Shown here: one piece after another, positions 1 through 8,233 of the stretch
Numbering within the stretch: the stretch's first letter is position 1
Layout: each line of letters opens with the position of its first letter
Program-made: the position numbers and the translations under genes
NCBI RefSeq assembly: GCF_000340885.1
Contig: NC_020291.1
Coordinates: forward strand, 2,913,001 to 2,977,000
Direction of reading: 5' to 3'
DNA: 64,000 nucleotides
From: Clostridium saccharoperbutylacetonicum N1-4(HMT)
GTDB taxonomy: Bacteria > Bacillota > Clostridia > Clostridiales > Clostridiaceae
Notes under the pieces: generated by a model
The model's database searches: none
Told to the model about the DNA's origin: nothing
What the model saw: the letters and a program-made list of their open reading frames with translations, nothing else

Positions 1-16
1 TTAAGGAGGAAATTTT

Positions 17-628
17 ATGGCAGAAACAATCAAAAATATATATTCAAAAATGTCAGAAGCTAGAGGGAAATTACAAGAGGTCGAGTTTAAAAAGAGTGCT
101 TACAATTCATTTAGCAAATACTATTACTTTGATTTAAGCGACATTTTACCACCAATAATGAAAATATGTGATGAATTTAAGCTGACTCCAATTTTTAATA
201 TGACTAAAGAGGTTGCGACTCTAAGAATTACAAACGCTGAAAATACAAAAGAAGAAATATTATGTACAATGCCAGTTGGAATATCACCATTGAAGGGTTG
301 TAATGATATGCAAAGCATAGGTGGAGCACAAACATTTGCTCAAAAATATTTATATTCAAGTGCATTTGGAATATCTGAAACTGATGCAACAGATAAGCAA
401 GATAATGAAGAAGGAGCTCTTGAACCTATCAGTAATGTACAAGTAAAAGTTATTGAAAGTTTATTAAAAGAAACTGGATCAGATAGAATGGCTTTTCTTG
501 CATATGCAAGAGTTAAAGATGTAAAAGAAATAGTTAATAGAGATTTACCTAGTATTATGAATATGCTTGATAAGAAAAAAGAAGAGGTTGAAGCTAAGAA
601 GCATGGAGGAAAAGAGAGTGGAAAATAA
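17..628 (+). CDS. erf: Erf-family single-strand annealing protein
   Basis: 203 residues. The N-terminal two thirds match the ERF family of phage single-strand annealing recombinases: a conserved core around residues 30-120 with SKYYYFDLSDILPP, MPVGISPLKG and a glycine/alanine-rich GGAQTFAQKYL segment. The protein should bind ssDNA and anneal complementary strands during phage recombination or genome circularisation. It begins after an AAGGAGG ribosome site at 3-9 and overlaps the next gene by 11 bases, so the two are probably translationally coupled. It lies upstream of SSB, an ERCC4 nuclease and primase-helicase, the usual recombination/replication module. The C-terminal tail is charged and lysine-rich. 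Family assignment is from motif recognition only. Confidence 0.88.
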   Translation: MAETIKNIYSKMSEARGKLQEVEFKKSAYNSFSKYYYFDLSDILPPIMKICDEFKLTPIFNMTKEVATLRITNAENTKEEILCTMPVGISPLKGCNDMQSIGGAQTFAQKYLYSSAFGISETDATDKQDNEEGALEPISNVQVKVIESLLKETGSDRMAFLAYARVKDVKEIVNRDLPSIMNMLDKKKEEVEAKKHGGKESGK

Positions 629-1235
629 TAAGATTCAAGAAAATAAAGATAAATTTCTAGTACTTTTAAAAAGTATACAAAGACCTGGAATTGATAAGCT
701 TGTTGACTGGTTAGAAAGTAAAAGTGATTTCTTTACTGCGCCAGCTTCAACAATGTTCCATGGAAATTATGAAGGTGCTCTTTGTGAACACAGCATAAAT
801 GTTTATGAATTATTCAGTGAAAAAAATAAAAGATATGATCTTGGTTTAAGCGAAGATTCAGTAAAAATAATGGGATTGCTTCATGATATATGCAAAGTTA
901 ATTTTTATAAACTTTCAAGTAGAAACAAGAAAATTGATGGTCAATGGAGAGCAATACCTTGGTATGACGTTGAAGACGAATTCCCTATTGGACATGGTGA
1001 AAAGTCAGTAATAATTCTAATGAGTTATATTGGATTAACTAATGAAGAAAAAATGGCTATAAGGTGGCATATGGGGGGATATGAACCAGAATCAAATTAT
1101 AGAACTTTAAGTGTTGCATGGGATAAATATAAAAGTGGTGCTTGCCTTCATACAGCAGATTTAGAAGCTTCAAATCTATTAGAAATAAAAATTGATTACG
1201 AAAAATCTTTTAAACAAACCAAAATGAATATATAG
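618..1235 (+). CDS. HD-domain phage protein
   Basis: About 205 residues from a GTG start at 618, preceded by GGAGG at 605-609 with 8-base spacing; this start fits better than upstream in-frame codons that lie inside erf. An HD phosphohydrolase signature is visible: a histidine in ALCEHSINVY, then GLLHDICKV as the HD pair, and later IRWHMGG and LHTADLEA, giving the usual His...His-Asp...His...Asp metal-binding spacing. HD proteins of this kind are common in clostridial and lactobacillal phage replication blocks, where they may hydrolyse nucleotides or nucleotide signals. Substrate is unknown. It overlaps the end of erf and is followed 11 bases later by the next gene, so it belongs to the same operon. 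Confidence 0.75.
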   Translation: MENNKIQENKDKFLVLLKSIQRPGIDKLVDWLESKSDFFTAPASTMFHGNYEGALCEHSINVYELFSEKNKRYDLGLSEDSVKIMGLLHDICKVNFYKLSSRNKKIDGQWRAIPWYDVEDEFPIGHGEKSVIILMSYIGLTNEEKMAIRWHMGGYEPESNYRTLSVAWDKYKSGACLHTADLEASNLLEIKIDYEKSFKQTKMNI

Positions 1236-1246
1236 AAGGTGATCAA

Positions 1247-1510
1247 ATGATTAAGGTTAAAGATGTTGCCAAAACAATGACACTTAAAGATTTTCAAAAA
1301 AGATTTACTCAAGAAAATCAAGGAATTAAGGACAACCTTACGAGAAAAATTTATTTTTGTATATATGATTTTGGCTTCAAAGTAAGCCAAGAAGATTGTT
1401 TGGAAGTAAGAGATTGCAAAGAATGCATGAATGAGGCTATTGAATACTTAAAATTTAGAAATAATTCTAGGGAGAATAAAAAATATGAACAAAGTAGTTT
1501 TGATAGGTAG
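1247..1510 (+). CDS. Hypothetical phage protein
   Basis: 87 residues, start ATG after GAAGGTGATC. I do not recognise the family. The protein has an opening KDVAKTMTLKDFQKRF segment, and a cysteine pair region (DCLEVRDCKECMNEA) at residues 46-60 that could bind metal. The C-terminal end overlaps the ssb start by 26 bases, which puts it in the same cotranscribed early operon as the HD protein and SSB. Real-gene support comes from the ribosome site, tight packing and position, not from homology. Confidence 0.6.
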   Translation: MIKVKDVAKTMTLKDFQKRFTQENQGIKDNLTRKIYFCIYDFGFKVSQEDCLEVRDCKECMNEAIEYLKFRNNSRENKKYEQSSFDR

Positions 1511-1919
1511 ATTAACAAAGGATCCTGAGCTAAGATACACACCAGGAAATGGAGCAGCAGTTACAACAATAACATTAGCAGTAGATAAGTATAATACTAA
1601 AACAGGACAAAAAGAAGCTGACTTTGTACCAGTAGTTATATGGGGTAAGCAAGCAGAGAGTACAGCACAATACATGACAAAGGGTAGTCAAATGGCTATA
1701 AGTGGTAGGATTCAAACCAGGACCTATGATGCTAATGATGGTAGCAAAAGATATGTAACTGAAGTTGTAGCAACTGAGACTCAATTCTTAAGCAAAGGAA
1801 ACCAATCAAGTAATGCGAGTAACAGTAATGAATATTCTATGCCAGCAAATGATCCATTTAGTGGTGGGAATTTTGAAGAAGATATAACTCCTGTAGATGA
1901 TGGAGATATGCCATTTTAG
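1485..1919 (+). CDS. ssb: Single-stranded DNA-binding protein
   Basis: 144 residues. A typical SSB: N-terminal OB fold beginning MNKVVLIGRLTKDPELRYT, the internal VVIWGKQAEST and GRIQTRTY strands, a flexible Asn/Ser/Gly-rich linker from about residue 107, and the acidic C-terminal tip DDGDMPF that recruits partner proteins. Tetrameric SSB coats ssDNA during replication and recombination. As part of the phage replication block it probably works with the Erf protein and the primase-helicase. The tail is complete, so partner binding should be intact. Start ATG follows GGGAG and overlaps the previous gene. Confidence 0.95.
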   Translation: MNKVVLIGRLTKDPELRYTPGNGAAVTTITLAVDKYNTKTGQKEADFVPVVIWGKQAESTAQYMTKGSQMAISGRIQTRTYDANDGSKRYVTEVVATETQFLSKGNQSSNASNSNEYSMPANDPFSGGNFEEDITPVDDGDMPF

Positions 1920-1933
1920 TGAGGTGATTAATT

Positions 1934-2203
1934 ATGCGGAATTTAAAAGAAATAGTTTTTAATTTTCTTAGAAATAATCAAGAGGCATTGCTTTCTAGGG
2001 AAAATAATAAGTATGCTAAAAAGTTAGGAATTGCAAAAACCACATATAAAAATTACAAATATGAGTTTATTGCAATGAAAAATAACACTGAGTTAGCAAA
2101 AGCCAAGGCTAAGGAGAATAAAGAGAAGCAAGAAACAATTTTTTATAAGGGAAGATTGAGACAAAAGTTTGTTTTTGATACTAGTAAATTGTCAGCATTT
2201 TAA
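1934..2203 (+). CDS. Hypothetical phage protein
   Basis: 89 residues, start ATG after GTGAGGTGATT. No family recognised. The N-terminal half (RNNQEALLSRENNKYAKKLG followed by AKTTYKNYKYEF) could be a helix-turn-helix-like arrangement, and the centre is a Lys/Ala/Glu-rich helix. The protein is basic. It lies 14 bases after ssb and is followed by an imperfect 40-base dyad. A small DNA-binding accessory protein is one possibility, but this is inference from composition. Confidence 0.55.
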   Translation: MRNLKEIVFNFLRNNQEALLSRENNKYAKKLGIAKTTYKNYKYEFIAMKNNTELAKAKAKENKEKQETIFYKGRLRQKFVFDTSKLSAF

Positions 2204-2210
2204 AATGTAA

Positions 2211-2250
2211 GAATAAGAGCATTTAACAACGTTGTTATTTGCACTTATTT
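2211..2250. promoter_or_regulatory. Imperfect 40-base inverted repeat
   Basis: Two 20-base arms meet at 2230/2231 and match at 16 of 20 positions; the centre is the perfect palindrome AACAACGTTGTT. It lies in the 78-base gap after the 89-residue gene and is the first break in an otherwise tightly packed operon. There is no T-run, so it looks more like an operator or RNA hairpin than an intrinsic terminator. Confidence 0.4.
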
Positions 2251-2281
2251 TCAATAGATAATCAAGTGAGAAGGTGAAAAG

Positions 2282-2689
2282 ATGGAATATATAAGTGCAA
2301 AGGAATTTTTAAAGCAACCTAAGGAAGTTCAAAAGGTATTTATTGATTGGTGGAAATGTGATACAGGAGATTTATTTACATTTGATGGTGTAGACGATAG
2401 AGATTTAAATATTTTGCAAACTATAGGTAGCGAAAACCAAGCAACAATGACAAAGGCCAATAAGGACGAAAGCAGAATTCCACTTTTTGTGGAAGGACAG
2501 TTAAGGAAATTTATCGAGGATAGAGCAGGAAGTAAACTTGCAATAATAGAGTTTGATTATGATCACTATAATATAGTTCTTAGAAGTAATAACAAGGCTT
2601 ATATAACAGAAGAATATGACTTACTCCAAGCCCATTGGAAAGTGGCTTTAGAAATAGCAAAAGAGAAGGTGCAAGTATGGAAGGAATAA
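2282..2689 (+). CDS. Hypothetical phage protein
   Basis: 135 residues, start ATG after GAGAAGGTG. Family not recognised. It opens with EYISAKEFLKQPKEVQKVFIDWW, a pattern I associate with small phage proteins in which an N-terminal helix pair is followed by an acidic DTGDLFTFDG loop. A middle FVEGQLRKFIED segment suggests a helical domain. Its last codons overlap the region upstream of the ERCC4 nuclease, suggesting cotranscription with it. No catalytic motif is visible. Confidence 0.6.
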   Translation: MEYISAKEFLKQPKEVQKVFIDWWKCDTGDLFTFDGVDDRDLNILQTIGSENQATMTKANKDESRIPLFVEGQLRKFIEDRAGSKLAIIEFDYDHYNIVLRSNNKAYITEEYDLLQAHWKVALEIAKEKVQVWKE

Positions 2690-3264
2690 AGCTTAGGTTT
2701 TCAGATACAGAAATTAAAAAGCTATTAAAAGAAAACTTTAAAATTTTATACGATACTCGTGAACAAGTAAATGACCATATATTGTATTGGTTTGATTCTA
2801 AGAAAATTCCATATAAGTGTCAGAAGATAGATGAGGGAGATTACACAGCAATTATTACAGCTAGACCTGATATGGGCATTCATAGAGATTTATATTTTAA
2901 GGTTGGAGTTGAAAGAAAAAATAGTGTTGATGAATTAGCAAGTAACTTAGCAGAAAAAACAGATACAAGGGATGATATAAGACTTGAAAGAGAACTTATA
3001 AGAGCAAAAGCCAAAGGAATAAAAATATTTTTAATAATAGAAGATCCTAATGGATTAGAAAATATTATTAATGGAGATTACAGAAGCCAATATGGGAGCA
3101 ATGCTTTTGTAGGAAAGCTTACTAGTATACAGGATAAATACATTCAAGATACCATTTTTACATCAAATCTTAAAACAGGATATCACATATATAGAAAACT
3201 ATATTATGCGGTTAGAAACTATTTAAAGGAAGGCGAGGTTGATTTAGTTGTTGGAGAAGATTGA
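2677..3264 (+). CDS. ERCC4 (XPF-like) family nuclease
   Basis: 195 residues from ATG 2677, chosen because GAGAAGGTG sits just upstream. The XPF/ERCC4 nuclease core is visible: ILYDTREQ near residue 24, GDYTAII around residue 52, and the signature VERKNSVDELASNL near residue 75, giving the D...ERK metal-binding set of this restriction-like fold. The KGIKIFLIIEDP strand and YRSQYGSNAFVGKLTSIQ helix follow. Such phage proteins cut branched or flap DNA and may resolve recombination or replication intermediates. It overlaps both neighbours in the replication operon. Exact substrate is unknown. Confidence 0.85.
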   Translation: MEGIKLRFSDTEIKKLLKENFKILYDTREQVNDHILYWFDSKKIPYKCQKIDEGDYTAIITARPDMGIHRDLYFKVGVERKNSVDELASNLAEKTDTRDDIRLERELIRAKAKGIKIFLIIEDPNGLENIINGDYRSQYGSNAFVGKLTSIQDKYIQDTIFTSNLKTGYHIYRKLYYAVRNYLKEGEVDLVVGED

Positions 3265-3718
3265 AAAAGATGAAGCAATAGTAATTTGCAAAAAGGCAAT
3301 AGATAATTGGGGAACTGCACTTCAAAAGATAGTTGCAATGGAAGAATTGGCAGAGTTAATTTCTGCGCTAAGTTCAGCGTTGAAGAATCAACATAATAAT
3401 ATCGAAGAAGAAGCAGCTGATGTTGAGATAATGTGTATACAGCTTAGGTTAATGTATGGGAATCAAAAAGTTAATGAAGCTCATGAAGAAATTAATGAAT
3501 TTAGTAATTTTGGACTAATAGAATCAACAATTAAAAGATGTTCGTTACTCCAACAAAGTATATCAAAGTCATTAAGGGATATACAGAATAATTCTATTTA
3601 TAAAAATATAGCTTTAGTTGAAAATTCATGTAGAGCTATGAGAAAGAAGTTTAATGGAGATGAAATTGAAGAAATTAAGCAAGTAAAGCTAAAAAAACTT
3701 AAGGGAGTTGTTTGGTAG
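3248..3718 (+). CDS. MazG-like nucleotide pyrophosphohydrolase-type protein
   Basis: 156 residues from a TTG start overlapping the nuclease gene, preceded by GGAAGGCGAGG. The first 75 residues have the all-alpha NTP pyrophosphohydrolase pattern: IVAMEELAELISALSSAL then IEEEAADVEIMCIQL, supplying the EExxE...ExxD acidic metal ligands. Phage MazG-like enzymes hydrolyse (d)NTPs or alarmone-type nucleotides and may tune the nucleotide pool. The second half (residues 80-150) is helical with no recognised motif and may be a lineage-specific extension. It belongs to the replication operon. Confidence 0.7.
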   Translation: MLEKIEKDEAIVICKKAIDNWGTALQKIVAMEELAELISALSSALKNQHNNIEEEAADVEIMCIQLRLMYGNQKVNEAHEEINEFSNFGLIESTIKRCSLLQQSISKSLRDIQNNSIYKNIALVENSCRAMRKKFNGDEIEEIKQVKLKKLKGVVW

Positions 3719-4212
3719 TGAGGGATTATCTTAACAGTAGTGAATCTTTACAACTTGTAGCATTTCTTAAAACAATTGAAACATCAAAGGAATTTATAAA
3801 TGGGAAATTAATGACTAATGAAGAAAAAACGAATCTCAAAAAGGCTATGACTTGGCTAGATAAATCTATTAGCAGTGTAACTACTAGACTTAATGAAAAA
3901 GCCAAAAAAGCCTTTGATAAATCAAAAAGTGGAGTATCCTTTTATCTTGGTTCAAACATAGAGATAGAAGTTTATAGGAAAAGAAGATCAGCAGATATTG
4001 ATGCAGCTTATGAAGAAAATAAGGAATACTTCAAACTCATTGAACTGATTATGCATTACAATTGTCAAAATTGTAAAATGGACTGTCATGAATGTTTATT
4101 TTATAGTGAATTTGAAAAAAACTATATCCCAGAATTTACTGGCAAAGAACCAAATTGTAAATATGCCTATAGGACCATTGATCTTAAGGGGAATTCAAAA
4201 GAAAAAAAGTAA
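3718..4212 (+). CDS. Cysteine-cluster phage protein (DUF5651-like)
   Basis: About 164 residues from GTG 3718, which overlaps the previous stop as TAGTG and has GGGAG 10 bases upstream; a TTG at 3712 is possible. The N-terminal 100 residues form a helical region (LKTIETSKEFINGKLMTNEEKTN). A cysteine cluster, CQNCKMDCHEC plus a later Cys in EPNCKYAY, suggests one zinc site near residues 115-150. The pattern resembles clostridial phage DUF5651 proteins; I am only moderately sure. No enzymatic role is apparent. It sits between the MazG-like gene and the primase. Confidence 0.55.
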   Translation: MRDYLNSSESLQLVAFLKTIETSKEFINGKLMTNEEKTNLKKAMTWLDKSISSVTTRLNEKAKKAFDKSKSGVSFYLGSNIEIEVYRKRRSADIDAAYEENKEYFKLIELIMHYNCQNCKMDCHECLFYSEFEKNYIPEFTGKEPNCKYAYRTIDLKGNSKEKK

Positions 4213-4221
4213 GAGGTAATT

Positions 4222-4467
4222 ATGAGTGATCAATTATTAATACTTAAAAATAAATACAATCAAACTCTTGATAGAAATAAGAAGGCTGAAGAATATTTTC
4301 AAGAACATACGGTTGAGGAATGTCTTAATAAGAAATTTAAAAGTGGTACCGCTTTGGATGTCTTCAATGAAGTCACTAAAGAGTTAAGTAATTTAATAAT
4401 CCAAATAGAAAGTACCATGGGAAATAAAATGACACATTATGAAAAAATAAATGGTTTTAAACTGTAG
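4222..4467 (+). CDS. Hypothetical phage protein
   Basis: 81 residues, ATG after AAGAGGTAATT. Mostly charged helix: LILKNKYNQTLDRNKKAEEYF and a C-terminal LSNLIIQIESTMGNKMTHYEKINGF. It is probably a small helical accessory protein of the replication operon. The family is not recognised. The next gene, the primase-helicase, starts 14 bases downstream. Confidence 0.55.
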   Translation: MSDQLLILKNKYNQTLDRNKKAEEYFQEHTVEECLNKKFKSGTALDVFNEVTKELSNLIIQIESTMGNKMTHYEKINGFKL

Positions 4468-4481
4468 GGGGTGAGAAAAGT

Positions 4482-7121
4482 TTGACTGAATTAGAAGATA
4501 TAGATTTAAGAGAATGGATTGAAAAGGAGACAGGACAGAAATTCAATAGAGAAAATAAAATTTGTTGCCCATTTCATAATGAAAAAACGCCTTCATTTGG
4601 GATCAAGTTTTATCCAGATGATAATAAATGGAGATATAAGTGTTTTGGAGGCTGTGATGCTCATGGTGATGTTATTGATTTTATACAAAAATATAAGAAT
4701 CTTGATTATAAGAAAGCCAGAGAATATCTAGGTGTGGCAGTTGAAAAAACTCCAAGAGAATTACAATTTGAAAAAATATTAAAGCGTATAGATTGGGATG
4801 TAATAAACACAGAATTCAAACAAGGATACAAGCTTTTAGGATTATTTGAGTTTGTAAATGGACACAATGAAGTAATTTATTACAAAGCAAAGTTTTTAAA
4901 GCCAGATGGCAAAAAAGCAGCTTCATATTATCGCTTTGAAGGTGACAAAATTATAAACAAAAGAGAAGGTATTGAAGAAGTTCCTTACAATTTATATAAC
5001 GTCCTTATAGGCCTAGCAGATAAAGTAATAATTGTTGTTGAGGGCGAAAAAGATGCCAACAATATAAATGCTCTTTTAAGAGGCACAAATTACGTAGCTA
5101 CATCTATAAAGGGATGTACAAATTTAGATATATTAAAAAATGGATTCAAGCCGAGAATTTATGCTTTAGGAGATACAGGTGTGGCTGGAGAAAAATATAA
5201 ATGGCATGTCCATAAAGAATTTTTTAGTATTGCTACAGAATTTAAATTTGTAAATCTTCCAGGAATTAAATCTTTAGGTGACAACAAAGATGTTACCGAT
5301 TGGTTAAATTCAGGGCATTCAAAACAAGATTTATTAAATGCCTTTAAGAGAAGTTTAGATTTAAAAAATGAAAATGAATTACAACAGGACCCTATTGGTG
5401 TGTATAAGATTATTTATGATAAAAAAGCCAAGGAAGATAAAAGAATAAATTTGACCGATTTCATGTTATTAGAAGCTGATAAGGTGTTAAATGTGGACGA
5501 TGATATGGAATTTATAAGATTAAAGCTTAAATCTCGGAACGATGGAAAGATTTATGAAAAGGTAAAAGAGAGCACAGTATTTAATGATCTTAGAACATTT
5601 AGAAATATGTTAGGTATGGATTTAAGTTTTGATGGGAATATGAATGATTTAGTTAAGTTCAAAATGTGGATTACACAATATTTTGCAATAGAAACTAAAG
5701 AAGTATATACAGGCACTAAATTTATAATGAAGAATGATAAATTAACCTTTATATGCGCAGATGGTTCAATAAGTGAAAATAAAACCGATTTTAGCATTAC
5801 AGCAGATGAAACTAATGTTTTCGTTGTTAGTAAGGAAAAATTGAAAACTGATGAATTATTAGAAATAAAAAACAATATTTTTAAATTCACAAGTACTGAG
5901 AAAAGCATTAGTATCATTGGCACTACAATAAATAATTTGGCAGTCTATCAAAATATATCACTCAATTTGAATTTACATCATCTTCTCATGGTGGGCGAAG
6001 CAGAAACAGGTAAGTCCACTATATTAGAAAAAATTATAGCACCAATTCTCAATTATCCAATAAAAGGAGATAAAAACGAAAAGTTTTCATTTACAACAGC
6101 AAAGCAATTTAGTCTACCTAAAAGTTTATCTATGGGAAATTATCCATTGTTATGCGATGAATTTGCACCAACAACATGGAACCCTAATAAAATCGCTGAT
6201 ATGGTTAATCCCTTGAAAGATGCTTATGATAGAGCTCCAATGATAAGAGGGGACAAGAATTTTAAACTTAAAAAATTTGTATCACTGAGACCAATCATAA
6301 TCGCTGGTGAGGAAAATTATCCTGGTCAGAGCAAAGCTTTAATAACTCGTAGTTGTATTGTATATTTATCCAAATATGAACGAACTGAAAAAAGTACAGA
6401 ATCTACATTTTGGCTAATAAACCATCAGGATTTACTTAATAGATTAGGTCGGTCATTAATAGAAGAAGTTTTAAATATTTCAGTAGAACAATATGACAAT
6501 ATGAGAAAAGAATTAATGCCCAAATTCACTGAATTAAATGATAGATCACTTCAAACATCTTTAAATATTGCTTGTGGAATTGAGATATTTAATATTCTAC
6601 TGGAAAGACATGGACTTAATAAAATCACTAACTATGAAAAATACATTGTAAATAATATCAAAGAAGAAGTTCTTGACGGTGGAGAAGAGGCAAAATCAAT
6701 AGTAGAACAAATGCTGCTTTTATATAACGATATGGTTGAAGATGGCCGGGCAATGTTTACTGATTATGTTATCCAAGAGCGTGGAGACGGATTATTTATT
6801 AAGACATCAGAAATGCTTAATCAATTAAGAGTACATGTTAAAAATACCAATACTCAAATAAATATTCTATCGGATAAGGATTTTAAGAAGCAAGCAACTA
6901 AGGCTGGTTATATAAAAGAAAAAACAGCAAAGCAAATAAGACTTAAAAATGGAGTTACCACTCCTAATGGTAAAAATATGATTTGGTATGATCAATATAA
7001 TTTAGAGAAAGTGAGAAAGCTTAAAGCATTTGCTATATGTTCAAGTGGAGAATTAGAGCAGGTAGAAATGCCAAAAGAAGAAAATAAAGTTATAGATAAT
7101 GTGTTCCAAGGGGCTAAATAG
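4482..7121 (+). CDS. CHC2 zinc-finger primase / helicase
   Basis: 879 residues from a TTG start after AGGGGGTGAG. Domain order: an N-terminal CHC2 zinc finger (CCPFHNEKTPSF, then CFGGCDAHGDVIDF, residues about 24-65) that binds template DNA in primases; a TOPRIM-like segment around residues 180-260 with VIIVVEGEKDANN and an aspartate-containing GDTG; and a C-terminal P-loop ATPase with VGEAETGKSTILEKI (about residue 508) and a Walker B-like LLCDEF. It should make primers and unwind DNA at the phage replication fork. It is the last large gene of the early operon. Length fits bifunctional phage primase-helicases. Confidence 0.85.
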   Translation: MTELEDIDLREWIEKETGQKFNRENKICCPFHNEKTPSFGIKFYPDDNKWRYKCFGGCDAHGDVIDFIQKYKNLDYKKAREYLGVAVEKTPRELQFEKILKRIDWDVINTEFKQGYKLLGLFEFVNGHNEVIYYKAKFLKPDGKKAASYYRFEGDKIINKREGIEEVPYNLYNVLIGLADKVIIVVEGEKDANNINALLRGTNYVATSIKGCTNLDILKNGFKPRIYALGDTGVAGEKYKWHVHKEFFSIATEFKFVNLPGIKSLGDNKDVTDWLNSGHSKQDLLNAFKRSLDLKNENELQQDPIGVYKIIYDKKAKEDKRINLTDFMLLEADKVLNVDDDMEFIRLKLKSRNDGKIYEKVKESTVFNDLRTFRNMLGMDLSFDGNMNDLVKFKMWITQYFAIETKEVYTGTKFIMKNDKLTFICADGSISENKTDFSITADETNVFVVSKEKLKTDELLEIKNNIFKFTSTEKSISIIGTTINNLAVYQNISLNLNLHHLLMVGEAETGKSTILEKIIAPILNYPIKGDKNEKFSFTTAKQFSLPKSLSMGNYPLLCDEFAPTTWNPNKIADMVNPLKDAYDRAPMIRGDKNFKLKKFVSLRPIIIAGEENYPGQSKALITRSCIVYLSKYERTEKSTESTFWLINHQDLLNRLGRSLIEEVLNISVEQYDNMRKELMPKFTELNDRSLQTSLNIACGIEIFNILLERHGLNKITNYEKYIVNNIKEEVLDGGEEAKSIVEQMLLLYNDMVEDGRAMFTDYVIQERGDGLFIKTSEMLNQLRVHVKNTNTQINILSDKDFKKQATKAGYIKEKTAKQIRLKNGVTTPNGKNMIWYDQYNLEKVRKLKAFAICSSGELEQVEMPKEENKVIDNVFQGAK

Positions 7122-7150
7122 CTCCTACGGAATGTGTAGAGGTGATTAAT

Positions 7151-7303
7151 TTGAAATGCTCAGAATGCAAACAAGAAATACAGTGTGATTTATGTGGAAA
7201 AACAATTTTTTGTAAAAATAAAATAATAATGAAAAATGAAATGACTAAGGCAGAAATAAGTATATGTCAAGAATGCAATGATGAATGTTTTACAGAAAAG
7301 TAA
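7151..7303 (+). CDS. Small cysteine-rich zinc-ribbon-type protein
   Basis: 50 residues from TTG 7151 after AGAGGTGATTAA. It contains seven cysteines in pairs: CSECKQEIQC, CGKTIFC and CQEC with a final C, consistent with one or two zinc sites. It follows the primase-helicase by 29 bases and closes the replication operon. Related short Cys-rich phage proteins usually have no assigned function. Coding support is the ribosome site plus regular cysteine spacing. Confidence 0.5.
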   Translation: MKCSECKQEIQCDLCGKTIFCKNKIIMKNEMTKAEISICQECNDECFTEK

Positions 7304-7350
7304 TGCTTAAGCTGTAAATATTATGTAGCAGTAAATGAAAATAATGTTCT

Positions 7351-7392
7351 TTGAAAATCGAATAATGCGGCTCTTGAAAAATATGTTATAAT
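7351..7392 (+). promoter_or_regulatory. Cassette 1 promoter with extended -10
   Basis: TTTGAAAATCGAATAATGCG followed by TGTTATAAT, a perfect extended -10 (7385-7392). The same arrangement recurs at 8544-8585 before another small membrane-protein gene. GAATAATGCGG at 7360-7370 is the exact reverse complement of CCGCATTATTC at 7841-7851 in this cassette's terminator. Confidence 0.5.
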
Positions 7393-7448
7393 TATATTTA
7401 ATATACCAATATGGTAATTATTTTGCAATTAAAGAAGGAGAGAAAGCT

Positions 7449-7796
7449 TTGAGTAATTTAAAACATACGAAAATAGGAAGATTATCATTTATTTTGGCAT
7501 TAATCTTATTAATATATTTTATAATTATAATTATGTCAGATATTATGAATCCTATTTCTTTTTCGTCAGAAAAAACTTCACAAATTTCAAATGCTTCAAA
7601 TATTTCAAAAGCAATAGAAACACAAAGAGAGATGCTAATAATTAGTGTTATTTCTATTATTAGTTTTATATTAGGAATCATTGCAAGAATTCAAAAAAAG
7701 GAGTCAAAAAAAATATTGCCAACTATAGCCATTATTATAAGTGGATTGTTTTTAATTCCAGTTATAAATGGATTAATTAAATTTATATTCATGTAA
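7449..7796 (+). CDS. Small two/three-helix membrane protein
   Basis: 115 residues, TTG start after AAGAAGGAGAGAAAG. Hydrophobic segments at about 11-30 (LSFILALILLIYFIIIIM), 62-80 (MLIISVISIISFILGIIA) and 90-112 (TIAIIISGLFLIPVINGLI) are separated by a polar Ser/Glu-rich loop. It resembles small DUF4190-like membrane proteins in having short helices joined by polar loops, but I do not claim a family. It is flanked by inverted copies of the GAATAATGCGG element and has its own promoter and terminator, so it looks like an independently expressed accessory gene and not part of the replication operon. Confidence 0.55.
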   Translation: MSNLKHTKIGRLSFILALILLIYFIIIIMSDIMNPISFSSEKTSQISNASNISKAIETQREMLIISVISIISFILGIIARIQKKESKKILPTIAIIISGLFLIPVINGLIKFIFM

Positions 7797-7838
7797 TTAA
7801 GTATGCAGTCAGTTATGTAAAAAAATTATTATTTTAGG

Positions 7839-7878
7839 TACCGCATTATTCAAAGAATAAATTTGCGGTATTTTTTTA
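7839..7878 (+). terminator. Terminator of cassette 1
   Basis: TACCGCA (7839-7845) pairs with TGCGGTA (7864-7870), followed by a T-run. On the reverse strand the left half reads as TTGAATAATGCGG followed by an AT-rich stretch, so the element may also carry an opposing promoter. Confidence 0.65.
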
Positions 7879-7899
7879 TTGTACAAGTACTACGCAATA

Positions 7900-7917
7900 C
7901 ATGAACAGGGGTTCATG
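7900..7917. promoter_or_regulatory. Candidate LexA (SOS) box
   Basis: A perfect 7-base dyad with four-base spacer: CATGAAC, AGGG, GTTCATG. It contains the Gram-positive LexA core GAACNNNNGTTC at 7903-7914. It lies between the cassette 1 terminator and the gene pair at 8055-8506. No convincing promoter can be assigned to it from sequence alone. Confidence 0.55.
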
Positions 7918-7921
7918 TAAT

Positions 7922-7948
7922 AAAAAAAAGCCCCTATAAAGGGGCTAA
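7922..7948 (-). terminator. GCCCC/GGGGC hairpin with A-run
   Basis: AGCCCC and GGGGCT pair around TATAAA, preceded on the plus strand by eight A. In the reverse direction this is a stem followed by a T-run. A near copy is at 9378-9400. Both lie in the leader of a rightward gene, so a leader-RNA role is an alternative to reverse-strand termination. Confidence 0.45.
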
Positions 7949-8054
7949 TAACAAATGGAGAATAATCCAGGGGGACAATAAAAATGAATTATTATCACAT
8001 AAATATTATCCCAAGTTTTTTGAATAATATTCAAATTGTAGAAAGGGTGAAATT

Positions 8055-8231
8055 ATGACAAGTAATGAAATGGCTAAAAAATTAGGATATGAGTTAAAAG
8101 AAAGCGAATATCCATATAAAAAAGCGGTTTATAAACAAGGTGTTAAAATAGGAGATTTTAGTGTATATGAGTTTAATGATTATTTAAAGGAACAGGGAGA
8201 ATTTAATACTACAATCGAAGGGATGAAGTAA
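8055..8231 (+). CDS. Hypothetical small phage protein
   Basis: 58 residues, ATG after GAAAGGGTG. Sequence opens MTSNEMAKKLGYELKESEY and ends with a short acidic helix. No family recognised. It is preceded by a leader that shares two elements with the leader of the YopX gene at 9492: a GCCCC hairpin and an AATATTCAARTTGTA motif just before the ribosome site. It is followed two bases after its stop by the next ORF, so the two form a small operon. Confidence 0.5.
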   Translation: MTSNEMAKKLGYELKESEYPYKKAVYKQGVKIGDFSVYEFNDYLKEQGEFNTTIEGMK

Positions 8232-8233
8232 CT

